DNA from: CAZJAT01 sp964544145
Lineage (GTDB): Bacteria; Hydrothermota; 32-111
DNA length: 64,000 bases
Assembly: GCA_964544145.1 (NCBI GenBank)
Contig: CAZJAT010000001.1
Coordinates: 1 to 64,000, forward strand
Reading direction: 5' to 3'
Made by a program: the position numbers and the translations under genes. This document shows positions 17,298 through 26,808 of the stretch, in pieces. Under the pieces are notes generated by a model. It was not told the origin of the DNA, ran no database searches, and worked only from the letters and a program-made list of their open reading frames with translations. Positions within the stretch are counted from its first letter, which is position 1. Each line of letters opens with the position of its first letter.

Positions 17298-18240
17298 TGA
17301 AAATTCTTCTGGCTTTGTAAATTTCTTTCTTGTTTGATTCAAAATATGTTCTTATCTGAATTTCACTCAGCAATCCAAGCATAAGCAATTGAATACCTAT
17401 GAGAAATAGAAATATGCTTATTATAAGTAATGGATTACCGGTCATGTCAATATTCATAAATATCTTACAAACAATAAGACCAATAAAGGATATAATTGAT
17501 AGCATGAATGTGAATATGGATAGACCGCCAATTGCATATATAGGATTTGTAGAAAATTCATTAAGGAATTTAACAGTTATCATATCTAATATGACTTTAA
17601 ATGTCCTTGACAGTCCATACTTTGTCTTTCCCAGTCTTCTTTTCCTGTGATTAACTTGTATCTCTGTTATCTTTGCACCTTTTGCATAAGCAAGATATGG
17701 TATAAATCTGTGCATTTCTCCATACAACCGTATATCCTCTAAAAGACCTCTCTTTATAAGTTTTAGTGAGCAGCCTGTATCGTGTATTTTCAGATTAAGC
17801 ATTGATGCCAGTATGCGGTTTGCAATCATTGATGGAATTTTTCTCATCAGATTATCCATCCTCTTCTTTCTCCATCCCACTACCATATCAGCATCTGCTT
17901 CATGTATCGCATTTATCATATTAATAATGTCACGGGGATCATTCTGGAGATCCCCGTCCATTGTTATTATAAAATCATTTTTAGCATGATCAAATCCGGC
18001 CTGAAACGCAGCTGATTGTCCAAAATTTCTTGTAAATTCAATAATAGTGAGATTATTATGTTCATCAATCGATTCTTTAAGTTCATTAAGGGTTTCATCC
18101 GTAGAACCGTCGTCAATTGCAATAATCTCTGTATCATACATTTTCAAGGATGTATTAATTGATTCAATGAGAGGTTTTACATTACCACTCTCATTGTAAA
18201 ATGGTATAATTATACTGAGACTTATGTCCCTATTTGCCAT
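17278..18240 (-). CDS. Polyprenyl-phosphate glycosyltransferase (DPM1/GtrB-like, two membrane helices)
   Basis: A 320-aa GT2 enzyme: SIIIPFYNESGNVKPLI, AIDDGSTDETL, NFGQSAAFQAGFDHA and the metal motif ITMDGDLQNDPRD. Two C-terminal helices (about 235-260 and 270-298) are typical of GtrB/ArnC-type enzymes that load a sugar onto undecaprenyl phosphate at the inner membrane. It overlaps ahcY by 19 nt and the GT4 gene by 20 nt. The transferred sugar is unknown. Confidence 0.9.
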   Translation of the reverse strand: MANRDISLSIIIPFYNESGNVKPLIESINTSLKMYDTEIIAIDDGSTDETLNELKESIDEHNNLTIIEFTRNFGQSAAFQAGFDHAKNDFIITMDGDLQNDPRDIINMINAIHEADADMVVGWRKKRMDNLMRKIPSMIANRILASMLNLKIHDTGCSLKLIKRGLLEDIRLYGEMHRFIPYLAYAKGAKITEIQVNHRKRRLGKTKYGLSRTFKVILDMITVKFLNEFSTNPIYAIGGLSIFTFMLSIISFIGLIVCKIFMNIDMTGNPLLIISIFLFLIGIQLLMLGLLSEIQIRTYFESNKKEIYKARRIFNAPEQK

Positions 18241-19475
18241 GACTTCAGATACTCCTTCTGTTCGGCTGTTAATTTATCAAACGTAAGACCCAATGCCGTC
18301 ATCTTCCTTTTTGCAATATTATTATCAATTGCATCAGGAATCTTATAAACCTCATTATGCATCTTTTTGTAATTATTTATAATATAAGTTGCTCCTAATG
18401 CCTGATTTGCAAAGCTCATATCCATAACAGATGCAGGATGTCCTTCAGCTGATGACAGATTAACCAATCTTCCTTCAGCAAGCAGGTATACACGTTTCTT
18501 TCCAACTGCATACTCCATTAAATTATCTCTTATCTGAGTTATTTTTGATGATAATTTTCTTAATTCCTTTGTATTAATCTCTACATCAAAATGACCGGAA
18601 TTGGCAATAATGATCCCATTTTTCATTAATTTAAAATGATGCTTGTCAAGTACATTTATATCTCCTGTTACTGTGACAATAAAATCTGATATCTTGCATG
18701 CATCATTCATTTTCATTACCCTGAATCCGTCCATATGTGCTTCAAGTGCTTTAACAGCATCAACTTCTGTTACTATTACATTTGCTCCCATACCCCTTGC
18801 CTTCATGGCTGTTCCTCTACCGCACCATCCATATCCGGCAACTGTAAATGTTGATCCTGCAATAAGACGATTCGTGGCTCTGAGTATTCCGTCAATCGTG
18901 GATTGTCCTGTACCATATCTGTTATCAAAAAGATATTTTGTGTATGAATCATTCACAGCAATAACAGGGTATTCAAGTACATTATTAGCTGCCATTGCTT
19001 TTAGTCTAATCACACCTGTTGTAGTTTCTTCAGTGCCGCCTATGATATTCTTCAGAAGTTCCCTGCGGTCCTTGTGCAGTGTGCTTATCAGATCAGCACC
19101 ATCATCCATTGTGATATTGGGTTTAACAGATAATGAACCATTTATGTGCCTGTAATAACCCTTATTTTCAATTCCGTGAATTGCAAATACCGGTATTTTG
19201 TAATCCTTTACCAATGATGCAGCTACATCATCCTGTGTTGAAAGAGGATTGCTGGCGCATAATGCTACATCAGCCCCTCCTGACTTTAATGTTCTCATCA
19301 GATTTGCTGTTTCTGTTGTCACATGGAGGCAGGCACTTATTCTGATATTTTTCAATGGTTTTTTCTTCAGAAATTCTTCTTTTATATTTCTCAAGACCGG
19401 CATATCGTGTTCTGCCCATTCAATACGTTTTTTTCCTTTTGCTGCTAATTTAATATCCTTAATTTCATACTTCAT
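18222..19475 (-). CDS. ahcY: Adenosylhomocysteinase
   Basis: Splits S-adenosylhomocysteine to adenosine and homocysteine with bound NAD. Visible signatures are SACLHVTTETANLMRTL, ASNPLSTQDDVAA, GGTEETTTGV, AVNDSYTKYLFDNRYGTG, the NAD motif VAGYGWCGRGTAM and SSAEGHPASVMDMSFANQA. At 417 aa it belongs to the shorter class lacking the roughly 40-residue insertion. GAGGAG precedes the ATG. It lies 12 nt after metK, joining SAM synthesis and SAH removal in one unit; no luxS or SAH nucleosidase is seen. Confidence 0.97.
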   Translation of the reverse strand: MKYEIKDIKLAAKGKKRIEWAEHDMPVLRNIKEEFLKKKPLKNIRISACLHVTTETANLMRTLKSGGADVALCASNPLSTQDDVAASLVKDYKIPVFAIHGIENKGYYRHINGSLSVKPNITMDDGADLISTLHKDRRELLKNIIGGTEETTTGVIRLKAMAANNVLEYPVIAVNDSYTKYLFDNRYGTGQSTIDGILRATNRLIAGSTFTVAGYGWCGRGTAMKARGMGANVIVTEVDAVKALEAHMDGFRVMKMNDACKISDFIVTVTGDINVLDKHHFKLMKNGIIIANSGHFDVEINTKELRKLSSKITQIRDNLMEYAVGKKRVYLLAEGRLVNLSSAEGHPASVMDMSFANQALGATYIINNYKKMHNEVYKIPDAIDNNIAKRKMTALGLTFDKLTAEQKEYLKSWQIGT

Positions 19476-19487
19476 AAATAACTCCTC

Positions 19488-20621
19488 TTATAGTAATGCT
19501 TTAATTTCATCAATTTTATCTGTTATTTCCCATGTGAATCCCTCTTCCTCTCGGCCGAAATGACCATATGCAGCTGTTTTTCTGAAAATAGGTCTCCGCA
19601 GCTGCAATTGATTAATTATACCCAGTGGGGTTAGATCAAACACATTTTTTATTATTTTTATAATTTTTTCATTCTCATAATTACCTGTTTTAAACATATC
19701 AAGCGATATTGATACAGGTTCCTGTACCCCTATTGCATATGCCAGCTGAATCTCCAGTTTATCGGCAACACCTGCTGCAACAAGATTCTTTGAAATATAT
19801 CTTGACATATATGCAGCTGATCTGTCAACCTTTGTGGCGTCCTTTCCTGAAAATGCACCGCCCCCATGTTTTGCCATTCCTCCATATGTATCAACAATGA
19901 TCTTCCTTCCAGTAAGTCCTGTATCAGCTTCAGGTCCCCCCTTCACGAAACTGCCTGTAGGATTGACATAAATTTTAGTATTATCATCCATCATCTCAGA
20001 ATCAATTATTTTGTTAATAACATGCTCGCGTAAATCCTTTCTGATCTGTTCAATGCGTATATCGGGGTCATGCTGAACACTAAGCACAATGGCATCTATT
20101 CTTTCAGGTTTCCCGTCAACATATTCAACAGTTACCTGTGATTTACCGTCAGGTCTTAAATATGGGATATGGCCTGATTTCCTTACTTCTGAAACCTTTC
20201 TTATCAATTTGTGTGCCAATGAGATTGTCATCGGCATGTACTCCGGGGTTTCATTGGTAGCATAGCCAAACATCATTCCCTGATCTCCTGCACCTCCGGT
20301 ATCAACACCCATAGCAATATCTCCTGACTGCTGCTGAATTGTGGTGAGCACTGCACATGTTTGATAATCAAGTCCGAATTCAGGTTTTGTATAACCTATG
20401 TCATGTATTACATTTCTGCATATATGCGGTATATCAATATAACAATCAGTAGTAATTTCTCCTGATATAACTATTAAGCCTGTTGTGGATAATGTTTCCA
20501 CAGCCACTCTTCCATGCGGGTCATTTGAGAGTATTTCATCCAGTATAGAGTCGCTGATCTGGTCACAAATTTTATCAGGATGTCCCTCTGACACTGATTC
20601 CGATGTTAAGAATCTTTTCAT
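19488..20621 (-). CDS. metK: S-adenosylmethionine synthetase
   Basis: Makes SAM from methionine and ATP. All family blocks are present: TSESVSEGHPDKICDQISD, GGAGDQGMMFGYATNETPEYMP, NPTGSFVKGGPEADTGLTGRK, DTYGGMAKHGGGAFSGKD, and AAYMSRYISKNLVAAG. Length 377 aa. AAGGAGG lies 5 nt before the ATG. It overlaps the sugar nucleotidyltransferase by 4 nt. No SAM riboswitch is seen, as expected for an operon-internal gene. Confidence 0.98.
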   Translation of the reverse strand: MKRFLTSESVSEGHPDKICDQISDSILDEILSNDPHGRVAVETLSTTGLIVISGEITTDCYIDIPHICRNVIHDIGYTKPEFGLDYQTCAVLTTIQQQSGDIAMGVDTGGAGDQGMMFGYATNETPEYMPMTISLAHKLIRKVSEVRKSGHIPYLRPDGKSQVTVEYVDGKPERIDAIVLSVQHDPDIRIEQIRKDLREHVINKIIDSEMMDDNTKIYVNPTGSFVKGGPEADTGLTGRKIIVDTYGGMAKHGGGAFSGKDATKVDRSAAYMSRYISKNLVAAGVADKLEIQLAYAIGVQEPVSISLDMFKTGNYENEKIIKIIKNVFDLTPLGIINQLQLRRPIFRKTAAYGHFGREEEGFTWEITDKIDEIKALL

Positions 20622-21559
20622 TTATCCTCCTTTTCAATCAATGAATAATCACCTGTAATCAATTTTCCGGATAATTCACTGATTTTACAATGTTTGCCGA
20701 TAATTGAATCCTTTAAATTGCAATCTGTTATTTCCGAATATGAGTCTATAATACAGTTTTCAAGCACTGAATTCCTTATTTTTGAATTATTAAAAACAGA
20801 TACATTATCAATCAATGAAGAATTAATAATATCTCCTTGTTCAAAATTTCTTTTATTATCTCTTTCAAGCAAACGTTTATTTGCTTTTATAAGCATTTCA
20901 TGTGTTCCGCAGTCAATCCATTCCTTCAATTCAAATGCCTTGAATGGCTCACCATTTGTCAGCATAAACTGCATTGCATCAGTAATCTGGAATTCATTGT
21001 GTGTTTTGAAATTATTTTCATACAGATATTCTATTGCTCTTCTCAAAATACCTGAATTCCTAAAGAAATAAACCCCTGCAATAGCTTTATCCGATACAAA
21101 TGTTTTAGGTTTCTCTATCATCTCAATTATTCTGTCTTTTTCCAGTCTAACCACTCCAAATCTCTCGGGATTATTGACTGTTATAATACCAATGTAGTTA
21201 GTATTATTGCTGTTAAATTTAAAATCTGTATTTACTATTGTATCAGAGAGAATGACCAGAATTTCATCATTATCATCTGTTTCACAGAGACCAAGATATA
21301 TAGCATCAGCAAGCCCTCTCATTTCCTTTTGCTCAACAAACTTCATATTCTTATTATAATTCTGAGTCATGTAGTTTTTCAGCTCTTCACCCATATATCC
21401 TGTAATAAATATAATCTCATCACATTTCATTTCCTCAATTGAGTCCATTACATAATCAATAAGAAACTTCTGCCCCACCTTTAAAAGGGGTTTCGGATTA
21501 GTTAATGTATGCGGTCTCAAGCGTCTGCCAAAACCTGCTGCCGGTATTATCACTTTCAA
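20618..21559 (-). CDS. Sugar-1-phosphate nucleotidyltransferase (RmlA/GalU superfamily)
   Basis: The N-terminal pyrophosphorylase domain starts IIPAAGFGRRLRPHTLTNPKPLL and has QKEMRGLADAI, ILSDTIVNTD, IEMIEKPK and AGVYFFR. The last 75 residues look like a left-handed beta-helix (SSLIDNVSVFNNSKIRNSV and similar hexads), as in GlmU-like or archaeal-type enzymes. It follows a PGI/PMI gene with a 4-nt overlap, so its substrate is probably glucose-1-P or mannose-1-P. A mutase is not adjacent. Confidence 0.88.
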   Translation of the reverse strand: MKVIIPAAGFGRRLRPHTLTNPKPLLKVGQKFLIDYVMDSIEEMKCDEIIFITGYMGEELKNYMTQNYNKNMKFVEQKEMRGLADAIYLGLCETDDNDEILVILSDTIVNTDFKFNSNNTNYIGIITVNNPERFGVVRLEKDRIIEMIEKPKTFVSDKAIAGVYFFRNSGILRRAIEYLYENNFKTHNEFQITDAMQFMLTNGEPFKAFELKEWIDCGTHEMLIKANKRLLERDNKRNFEQGDIINSSLIDNVSVFNNSKIRNSVLENCIIDSYSEITDCNLKDSIIGKHCKISELSGKLITGDYSLIEKEDK

Positions 21560-22545
21560 TATTTCATTCTCTCTTTAAGTAAATCTATTCTTTTTATTTC
21601 AACCGGGTCAACATTATTCTTCACTGCAAGGTGATAACTCAGTAAATCTGAATACAAAATGGAATCAACGACATTAATTATCTCATTACAATTACTGAAT
21701 TCAACTATTTTTACTGTGAATCCATTTTCCGTAAGCAATTGCTCTGTTACATTAATTCTATGATTAATTCTGTCATCAGAAGTTTGAAACTTATAAAAAA
21801 TTATAACTGTATTATCTGTTATTCCCTTGGGTTTAAGAAGTCCAACAATTTCATTATGATTCATTTCGGGTAATACATTGAAATGTGCAAATTGTTTGCA
21901 GTTTTCGGATAATTGATTTGCAGCTCTTCTTACTGTTGAAGAATATGCTTCATCACAATATAAAATAGGGATTTTATTTTCAAAATACTCCGCTTCTGAA
22001 ATAATTTTATCATCATCCATATTATAATTATTCATAAAATTTATTGCTTCATTCAGCTGCTCATTGAGTGAATTCAGCTCAAACATATTGCATAATCTTC
22101 TCAATAGAGCAAACAGAGTGATGGGCAAAGCAGTCCTGGGAGGTAAATCCATATCAATCTGAATACTGTTTTTATTATTCTTCATCAAATCAGCAATCAT
22201 TCCTCCTGAACAAATTGATAATATGCTGCATTTATTTCTCATTGCTTCTTCTGCGCAGGAGATTGTTTCTTCTGTATTGCCGGAGAATGAGGATAGAATA
22301 ATAAGCGTATGTTCATCAGCATAATATGGGATATGATAATTCCTGACAACATTAAAGGGTATCTCAAGGTGTCTGAACAGAATCTCACGAATAATGTCGC
22401 CTGATATTGCAGAACCGCCCATACCGCAGTAAACAATATTCCTTATAGATTCCTTATGAAATCCTTCCCCTCCAATACCTAATGAGAATCCTTTCTCTGC
22501 GAATTCGGGAAAGCTTTTAATCAGTGATAACATATCATGCGGCAT
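21556..22545 (-). CDS. Bifunctional phosphoglucose/phosphomannose isomerase
   Basis: A two-SIS-domain isomerase of 329 aa that interconverts fructose-6-P with glucose-6-P and mannose-6-P. Markers are YCGMGGSAISGDIIRE, ILSSFSGNTEETISCAEEA, PPRTALPITLFALLRRL and the catalytic PEMNHNEIVGL region, all of the archaeal-type PGI/PMI family. GGAGGAG precedes ATG 22545. It follows ptsI by one base, so sugar phosphate supply, isomerisation and activation are coded in order. Confidence 0.92.
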   Translation of the reverse strand: MPHDMLSLIKSFPEFAEKGFSLGIGGEGFHKESIRNIVYCGMGGSAISGDIIREILFRHLEIPFNVVRNYHIPYYADEHTLIILSSFSGNTEETISCAEEAMRNKCSILSICSGGMIADLMKNNKNSIQIDMDLPPRTALPITLFALLRRLCNMFELNSLNEQLNEAINFMNNYNMDDDKIISEAEYFENKIPILYCDEAYSSTVRRAANQLSENCKQFAHFNVLPEMNHNEIVGLLKPKGITDNTVIIFYKFQTSDDRINHRINVTEQLLTENGFTVKIVEFSNCNEIINVVDSILYSDLLSYHLAVKNNVDPVEIKRIDLLKERMKY

Positions 22546-22546
22546 A

Positions 22547-24298
22547 TCACTCCTCCAGATATTTATGCATATTCGGCAATTTATTCTTAATAAATTCCTT
22601 CATATATGAACGTATCTCTCTAGCTGTAGTCATATTCAATACATGTTTTGTTATGCCCTTGCACTCCTCAAATGAGATTTCCCTGATTATTTTTTTAATC
22701 TCGGGAAGAAATACAGGCGACATGGATAACTCATCAATCTCCATTCCTATGAGTATTGGTACTGCAATAGGAGACGATGCCATCTCTCCGCATAAACCTG
22801 CCCAGATATGATTGTCATGGGCTGATTTAACTGTCATATCTATTAGTTTGAGAACAGAAGGGTCAAGATTGTCATATATATTTGCAACCTGAGGGTTTGT
22901 TCTGTCAACTGCCAGTGTATATTGTGTCAGGTCATTTGTCCCAATTGAAAAAAAATCAACATGTTTTGCAAATTCAGCTGACAATAATGCAGCAGAAGGT
23001 ACTTCAACCATAATGCCAAGATCAATGCTCTCATTGAACGTTATTTTCCTTTTCTTTAAGTCATCCTTAACTTCCTCAATGATTTCCTTTGTGCGTATGA
23101 TTTCGTCAACTTGAGAAATTATCGGGAGCATCATCTTTACATTACCTTTCTCATTTGCAAGAAGTATTGCTTCAATCTGCTGTTTAAATATATCTGTAAA
23201 TTGCAGCGAAGACCTTATGCCTCTGAATCCGAGAAATGGATTTGATTCCTTTCTATTAACAAATATGGGCTTATCTCCTCCTATATCAACTGTGCGAATA
23301 ATAACTGAATCAGGATAAACTGTCTGTGCAGCTGCTCTGTAAACATCATAATGGTCTTCCATCAATGGCAAGGTATTCATATTAATATACATATATTCTG
23401 TCCTGAACAGTCCTATACCTTTTGCACCATATTTCTTTACTTCTTCTAATTCTTCCTTTAATTCTATATTTGCAGATAATTCTACACTTCTCTGGTCAAG
23501 TGTAATAGCCTCATAATCGGCCAATCCCTTGAGCTCTTCACTATATTGCTTGTATTCATCCCTCTTTTTGACATAATTTTTTCTAGATGTCTCATCAGGG
23601 TCAACAATAACAATTCCGGTAAATCCGTCAATTATAAGATTATCCCACATATGCAGGCTGTTCATCAGATTACTTACTCCAACAACAGAAGGGATGTTCA
23701 TTGCCCGTGCCATGATTGCAAAATGAGAAGTAATGCTGCCTGTTTCGCATATAAGACCATTAATCATCCCTTTTTCAATATTAATCAAATCTGAAGGAGA
23801 AAAATTATTGGACGCCAATATCACCGGATTTTCAAGTTTTACTTCCCTGTTATTCTTTCTCTTCAGTTTTCTCAATACCCTATTCAGGATATCCTTGATA
23901 TCATATATGCGTTCTTTCAGATAATCATCATCAATCTGATTCATTTCATTGATTATATCAGAGACAATGCTGTTATATATAAAATCAGCATTTTTACTAA
24001 GCTTTTTTATTTCCTTTTCGGTTTTTTCAATAACATGCCTGTCTTCAAGAGCAAGTATCTGAGCTTCAAAGATACCTTTATATTCATCACCTATTTTTTC
24101 CTCTACTTTATTCTGTGTTTCAATCAAATCCTTCTTCGTTTCTTCAAGAGCAAATCTGAAGCGGTTTATTTCGTCAACAGGATTATCAATACTGTACATT
24201 CGCACAAATTCTTCAGTATTCCGCATTAAATACACTTTTGACTCTATCAGTCCGGGAGCTGCGCCTCTTCCTCTAAGAATAATATTTTTACTCTTCAT
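22547..24298 (-). CDS. ptsI: PTS enzyme I (phosphoenolpyruvate-protein phosphotransferase)
   Basis: Takes phosphate from PEP and passes it to HPr. The phospho-histidine motif is GSITSHFAIMARAMNIPSV, and the PEP-binding barrel carries GIGLFRTEY, RTVDIGGDKP, FLGFRGIR, MVEVPSAALL, FSIGTNDLTQYTLAVDR and GLCGEMASS. Length is normal at 583 aa. A TTG at 24313 opens the frame, but ATG 24298 has GAGG 9 nt upstream and fits the family start. It overlaps the HPr stop by 11 nt. Confidence 0.96.
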   Translation of the reverse strand: MKSKNIILRGRGAAPGLIESKVYLMRNTEEFVRMYSIDNPVDEINRFRFALEETKKDLIETQNKVEEKIGDEYKGIFEAQILALEDRHVIEKTEKEIKKLSKNADFIYNSIVSDIINEMNQIDDDYLKERIYDIKDILNRVLRKLKRKNNREVKLENPVILASNNFSPSDLINIEKGMINGLICETGSITSHFAIMARAMNIPSVVGVSNLMNSLHMWDNLIIDGFTGIVIVDPDETSRKNYVKKRDEYKQYSEELKGLADYEAITLDQRSVELSANIELKEELEEVKKYGAKGIGLFRTEYMYINMNTLPLMEDHYDVYRAAAQTVYPDSVIIRTVDIGGDKPIFVNRKESNPFLGFRGIRSSLQFTDIFKQQIEAILLANEKGNVKMMLPIISQVDEIIRTKEIIEEVKDDLKKRKITFNESIDLGIMVEVPSAALLSAEFAKHVDFFSIGTNDLTQYTLAVDRTNPQVANIYDNLDPSVLKLIDMTVKSAHDNHIWAGLCGEMASSPIAVPILIGMEIDELSMSPVFLPEIKKIIREISFEECKGITKHVLNMTTAREIRSYMKEFIKNKLPNMHKYLEE

Positions 24299-24554
24299 TG
24301 AAATTCGCCTCAATTAATTTTATTATTTCATTAATAGCTTCTTCTTCATCTGCACCTTCAGTCTTTATAATCAACTTACTGCCGCTTTCTGCAGCTAACA
24401 TCATAAGACCCATAATTGATTTACCGTCAATCTCAGTATCATTCTTCATTACTTTTATACTGGATACAAATCTAGCTGCAGTTTTCACAAATAGAGCTGC
24501 AGGTCTCGCATGAAGACCCAGTTTATTTGTGATTTCTACTTCTCTTTCTATCAT
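24288..24554 (-). CDS. ptsH: Phosphocarrier protein HPr
   Basis: An 88-aa HPr with the active histidine at position 15 (LGLHARPAALFVKTA) and the regulatory serine at 46 (GKSIMGLMML). Conservation of Ser46 implies that an HPr kinase/phosphorylase may exist elsewhere in the genome. AAGGA lies just before ATG 24554; the longer frame reads back into the EIID gene. Directly followed by ptsI. Confidence 0.95.
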   Translation of the reverse strand: MIEREVEITNKLGLHARPAALFVKTAARFVSSIKVMKNDTEIDGKSIMGLMMLAAESGSKLIIKTEGADEEEAINEIIKLIEANFNEE

Positions 24555-25168
24555 AATATCCTTATGTTCAATAATATAATCATTATAATTACAAAAAATT
24601 CTACATTCCATCTTTTTACTATATAAAGTAATATAATAAGAATAGATATTATAACATAATAGATATTGATTTTCAAGTAAAAGAGAAATAAATATAATAC
24701 ATAAGCGAACAGAGAGCCCAACAGTATGAATTTAATTAAACGCATCAGCCTAAGCATTCCCTGCCAATAAAACTCTGTAAAGAATATCTCACCTGCATTT
24801 AATTTGACCACTGAATACTTGTATCCATAAATCCTTATAGTATTTACAATTACAATGTATATCAGCAATGGTATGGGCAAATATGAGTATAGACCATTCA
24901 GCATAAGCAGAAGCGCAGTTATGAGCACAATAGGCCTTAAATGATTCCATATGAAATTATCGCCAAATGTTGCAATAAAAGAAGCATATACGTCTTTTTT
25001 ACCGGGACTTATATCAAATACGCCTAACATCATTGTAGTAAAATATGGATTTGTGTTTACATATGATAAATCACCATTTAACATATTATATATAAATCCC
25101 TGCATATATTCTCTCGTAATAACTGCCTGTATGAACATTGATAGTAAAATTCTCTTCAAATTAGCCAT
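24551..25168 (-). CDS. PTS mannose-family EIID-like membrane component
   Basis: About 205 aa. Early residues include VITREYMQGFIYNML, and the best match to EIID is NTNPYFTTMMLGVF followed by FIATFGDNFIWNHLRPI, equivalent to the NTHP and GD-x-x-W-x-x-x-RP motifs. Three or four helices close the protein. It is shorter than usual EIID (about 270-300 aa) and divergent. ATG 25168 overlaps the EIIC stop by 13 nt and the gene overlaps HPr by 4 nt. No EIIA or EIIB lies nearby. Confidence 0.75.
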   Translation of the reverse strand: MANLKRILLSMFIQAVITREYMQGFIYNMLNGDLSYVNTNPYFTTMMLGVFDISPGKKDVYASFIATFGDNFIWNHLRPIVLITALLLMLNGLYSYLPIPLLIYIVIVNTIRIYGYKYSVVKLNAGEIFFTEFYWQGMLRLMRLIKFILLGSLFAYVLYLFLFYLKINIYYVIISILIILLYIVKRWNVEFFVIIMIILLNIRIL

Positions 25169-25746
25169 ATTAGAATACTCACAAATATAAGTGAACATAA
25201 AAAGAGAAGCAATTGCATTCTATTTACATTCTGCTGTTTGAGATACAGTATTGGTAATGAGATAAACAAGATTATGGAAGCATTCATATTGCTCACATAA
25301 TGCATGATAAATGTGCCGCAATAATAAGCTGCACAATAGACTGACATATATATAATTATTGAACTTATACATGATATTACTATACATAAATAACTGTTTT
25401 TAAATGTATTTACAATCTTAGCGTTGATATTATATTTGAAATTATTTATCCAATTAAATACATAAGCCATTAGTATTCCCAATGCAATTGCATTAATTAA
25501 ATAGATACCTGATAATGCATTGAACATAAATGCTGACACTGCACCAGCCTGATATTCAGGAGGGGAAAATTTGCCTAATTGAACAGAAAAAATGGAAAAT
25601 ATCTGAAATATTAATATTATCAGAATAAATTGTGATATATCATTGCCGCTGATAATACATAAAAAAGGAATGAGAAAAACAGGTTCACTAAGCAAATGCT
25701 GAGCAAGTATCCGTGAATCAATGCTTATAACTGAAGCAGCAAACAA
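25156..25746 (-). CDS. PTS mannose/sorbose-family EIIC-like membrane component
   Basis: A 196-aa protein with about six membrane helices. SIDSRILAQHLLSEPVF opening the chain and LGKFSPPEYQAGAVSAFMF near residue 57 are the EIIC-like parts. The usual family length is about 250 aa, so it is short. The assignment depends on position directly before EIID-like, HPr and EI genes. A transporter working without EIIA/EIIB would need another phosphate route. Confidence 0.65.
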   Translation of the reverse strand: MFAASVISIDSRILAQHLLSEPVFLIPFLCIISGNDISQFILIILIFQIFSIFSVQLGKFSPPEYQAGAVSAFMFNALSGIYLINAIALGILMAYVFNWINNFKYNINAKIVNTFKNSYLCIVISCISSIIIYMSVYCAAYYCGTFIMHYVSNMNASIILFISLPILYLKQQNVNRMQLLLFLCSLIFVSILIWLI

Positions 25747-25748
25747 TA

Positions 25749-26807
25749 TCAGGAGATTCGTTTACCATCCTCCTTATTGAAGAAGTGCATGTTTCCAATA
25801 TCAGTATATACGGACATTGATGCATTAAGTTCAAATTTATGATGTCCATCTGTTTTTACAATTATAGTTTTATTATTATCAAGTTTCAAATAAAGAAAAA
25901 TAACATCACCAAGTGATTCTGCAAGATCAACAACACCTTTAATCTCTACTGAACCCGATTCCAATGAGAACTTTTCGGGCCTTATGCCGGCAATAATCTC
26001 TCTGTTTTTTAATTTTTCTGTATTTACTGGGAAACTCAAATGTTCATTTACAAATTTGTTGTTCTCGGCTATGCCTTCAAAAAAATTCATCTGAGGAGAA
26101 CCGATGAACCCGGCAACAAATAAATTATCCGGCTCAAAATACAGTGTATGAGGATCAGCTATTTGCATAATATTGCCTTTGTCCATTACAACAATTCTAT
26201 CTCCCAAAGTCATAGCTTCTGTCTGGTCATGAGTAACATAAATCATTGTTGTTTTTAAGGTCTTGTGCAGTTTAGAGATCTCTGCCCTCATTGCAACGCG
26301 CATCTTAGCATCCAAATTGGATAATGGTTCATCAAATAGGAATACCTGAGGATGTCTCACTATTGATCTCCCTATTGCAACTCTCTGTCTCTGACCCCCG
26401 GATAATTCCCTAGGTCTCTTATCAAGATATTCACCTATATTTAAAATATCCGTTGCTTCTCTGACCAATTCATCAATCTCATTCTTTGCATATTTTCTTG
26501 TTCTTAAACCAAAAGCAATATTGTCATATACAGTCATATGAGGATAAAGTGCATAATTCTGGAATACCATTGCAATGTCCCTGTCCTTTGGATGCATATC
26601 ATTCACAACCTGCCGCCCTATAATCACCTGTCCCTTTGTAACATTTTCCAGGCCTGCAATAATACGTAAGGCCGTTGATTTGCCGCATCCCGAGGGTCCC
26701 ACCAATACAAGCAGTTCTTTATCAAATATCTCTAAATTCAAATTTGATATTGCCTTGAAACCATTTGGGTATATTTTTTCAACATCCTTCAGAATAACTT
26801 CTGCCAA
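25749..26807 (-). CDS. ABC transporter ATPase, MalK/UgpC/MsmX type
   Basis: The 352-aa protein has Walker A GPSGCGKSTALRIIAG, the Q-loop FQNYALYPHMTVYDNIAFGL, the signature LSGGQRQRVAIGRSI, Walker B FLFDEPLSNLDAKMR and the His switch TH, followed by a C-terminal OB-like domain (IIAGIRPEKF) typical of sugar importers. No permease or binding protein is nearby, so it may serve several importers, as MsmX does. The start is TTG 26807: AAGGAGG lies 6 nt upstream. It sits just before the PTS genes. Confidence 0.92.
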   Translation of the reverse strand: MAEVILKDVEKIYPNGFKAISNLNLEIFDKELLVLVGPSGCGKSTALRIIAGLENVTKGQVIIGRQVVNDMHPKDRDIAMVFQNYALYPHMTVYDNIAFGLRTRKYAKNEIDELVREATDILNIGEYLDKRPRELSGGQRQRVAIGRSIVRHPQVFLFDEPLSNLDAKMRVAMRAEISKLHKTLKTTMIYVTHDQTEAMTLGDRIVVMDKGNIMQIADPHTLYFEPDNLFVAGFIGSPQMNFFEGIAENNKFVNEHLSFPVNTEKLKNREIIAGIRPEKFSLESGSVEIKGVVDLAESLGDVIFLYLKLDNNKTIIVKTDGHHKFELNASMSVYTDIGNMHFFNKEDGKRIS

Positions 26808-26808
26808 A

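Noticed and set aside
18643..19155. 170-aa plus-strand frame
   Set aside because: Lies entirely opposite ahcY and has no family motif; codon shadow.
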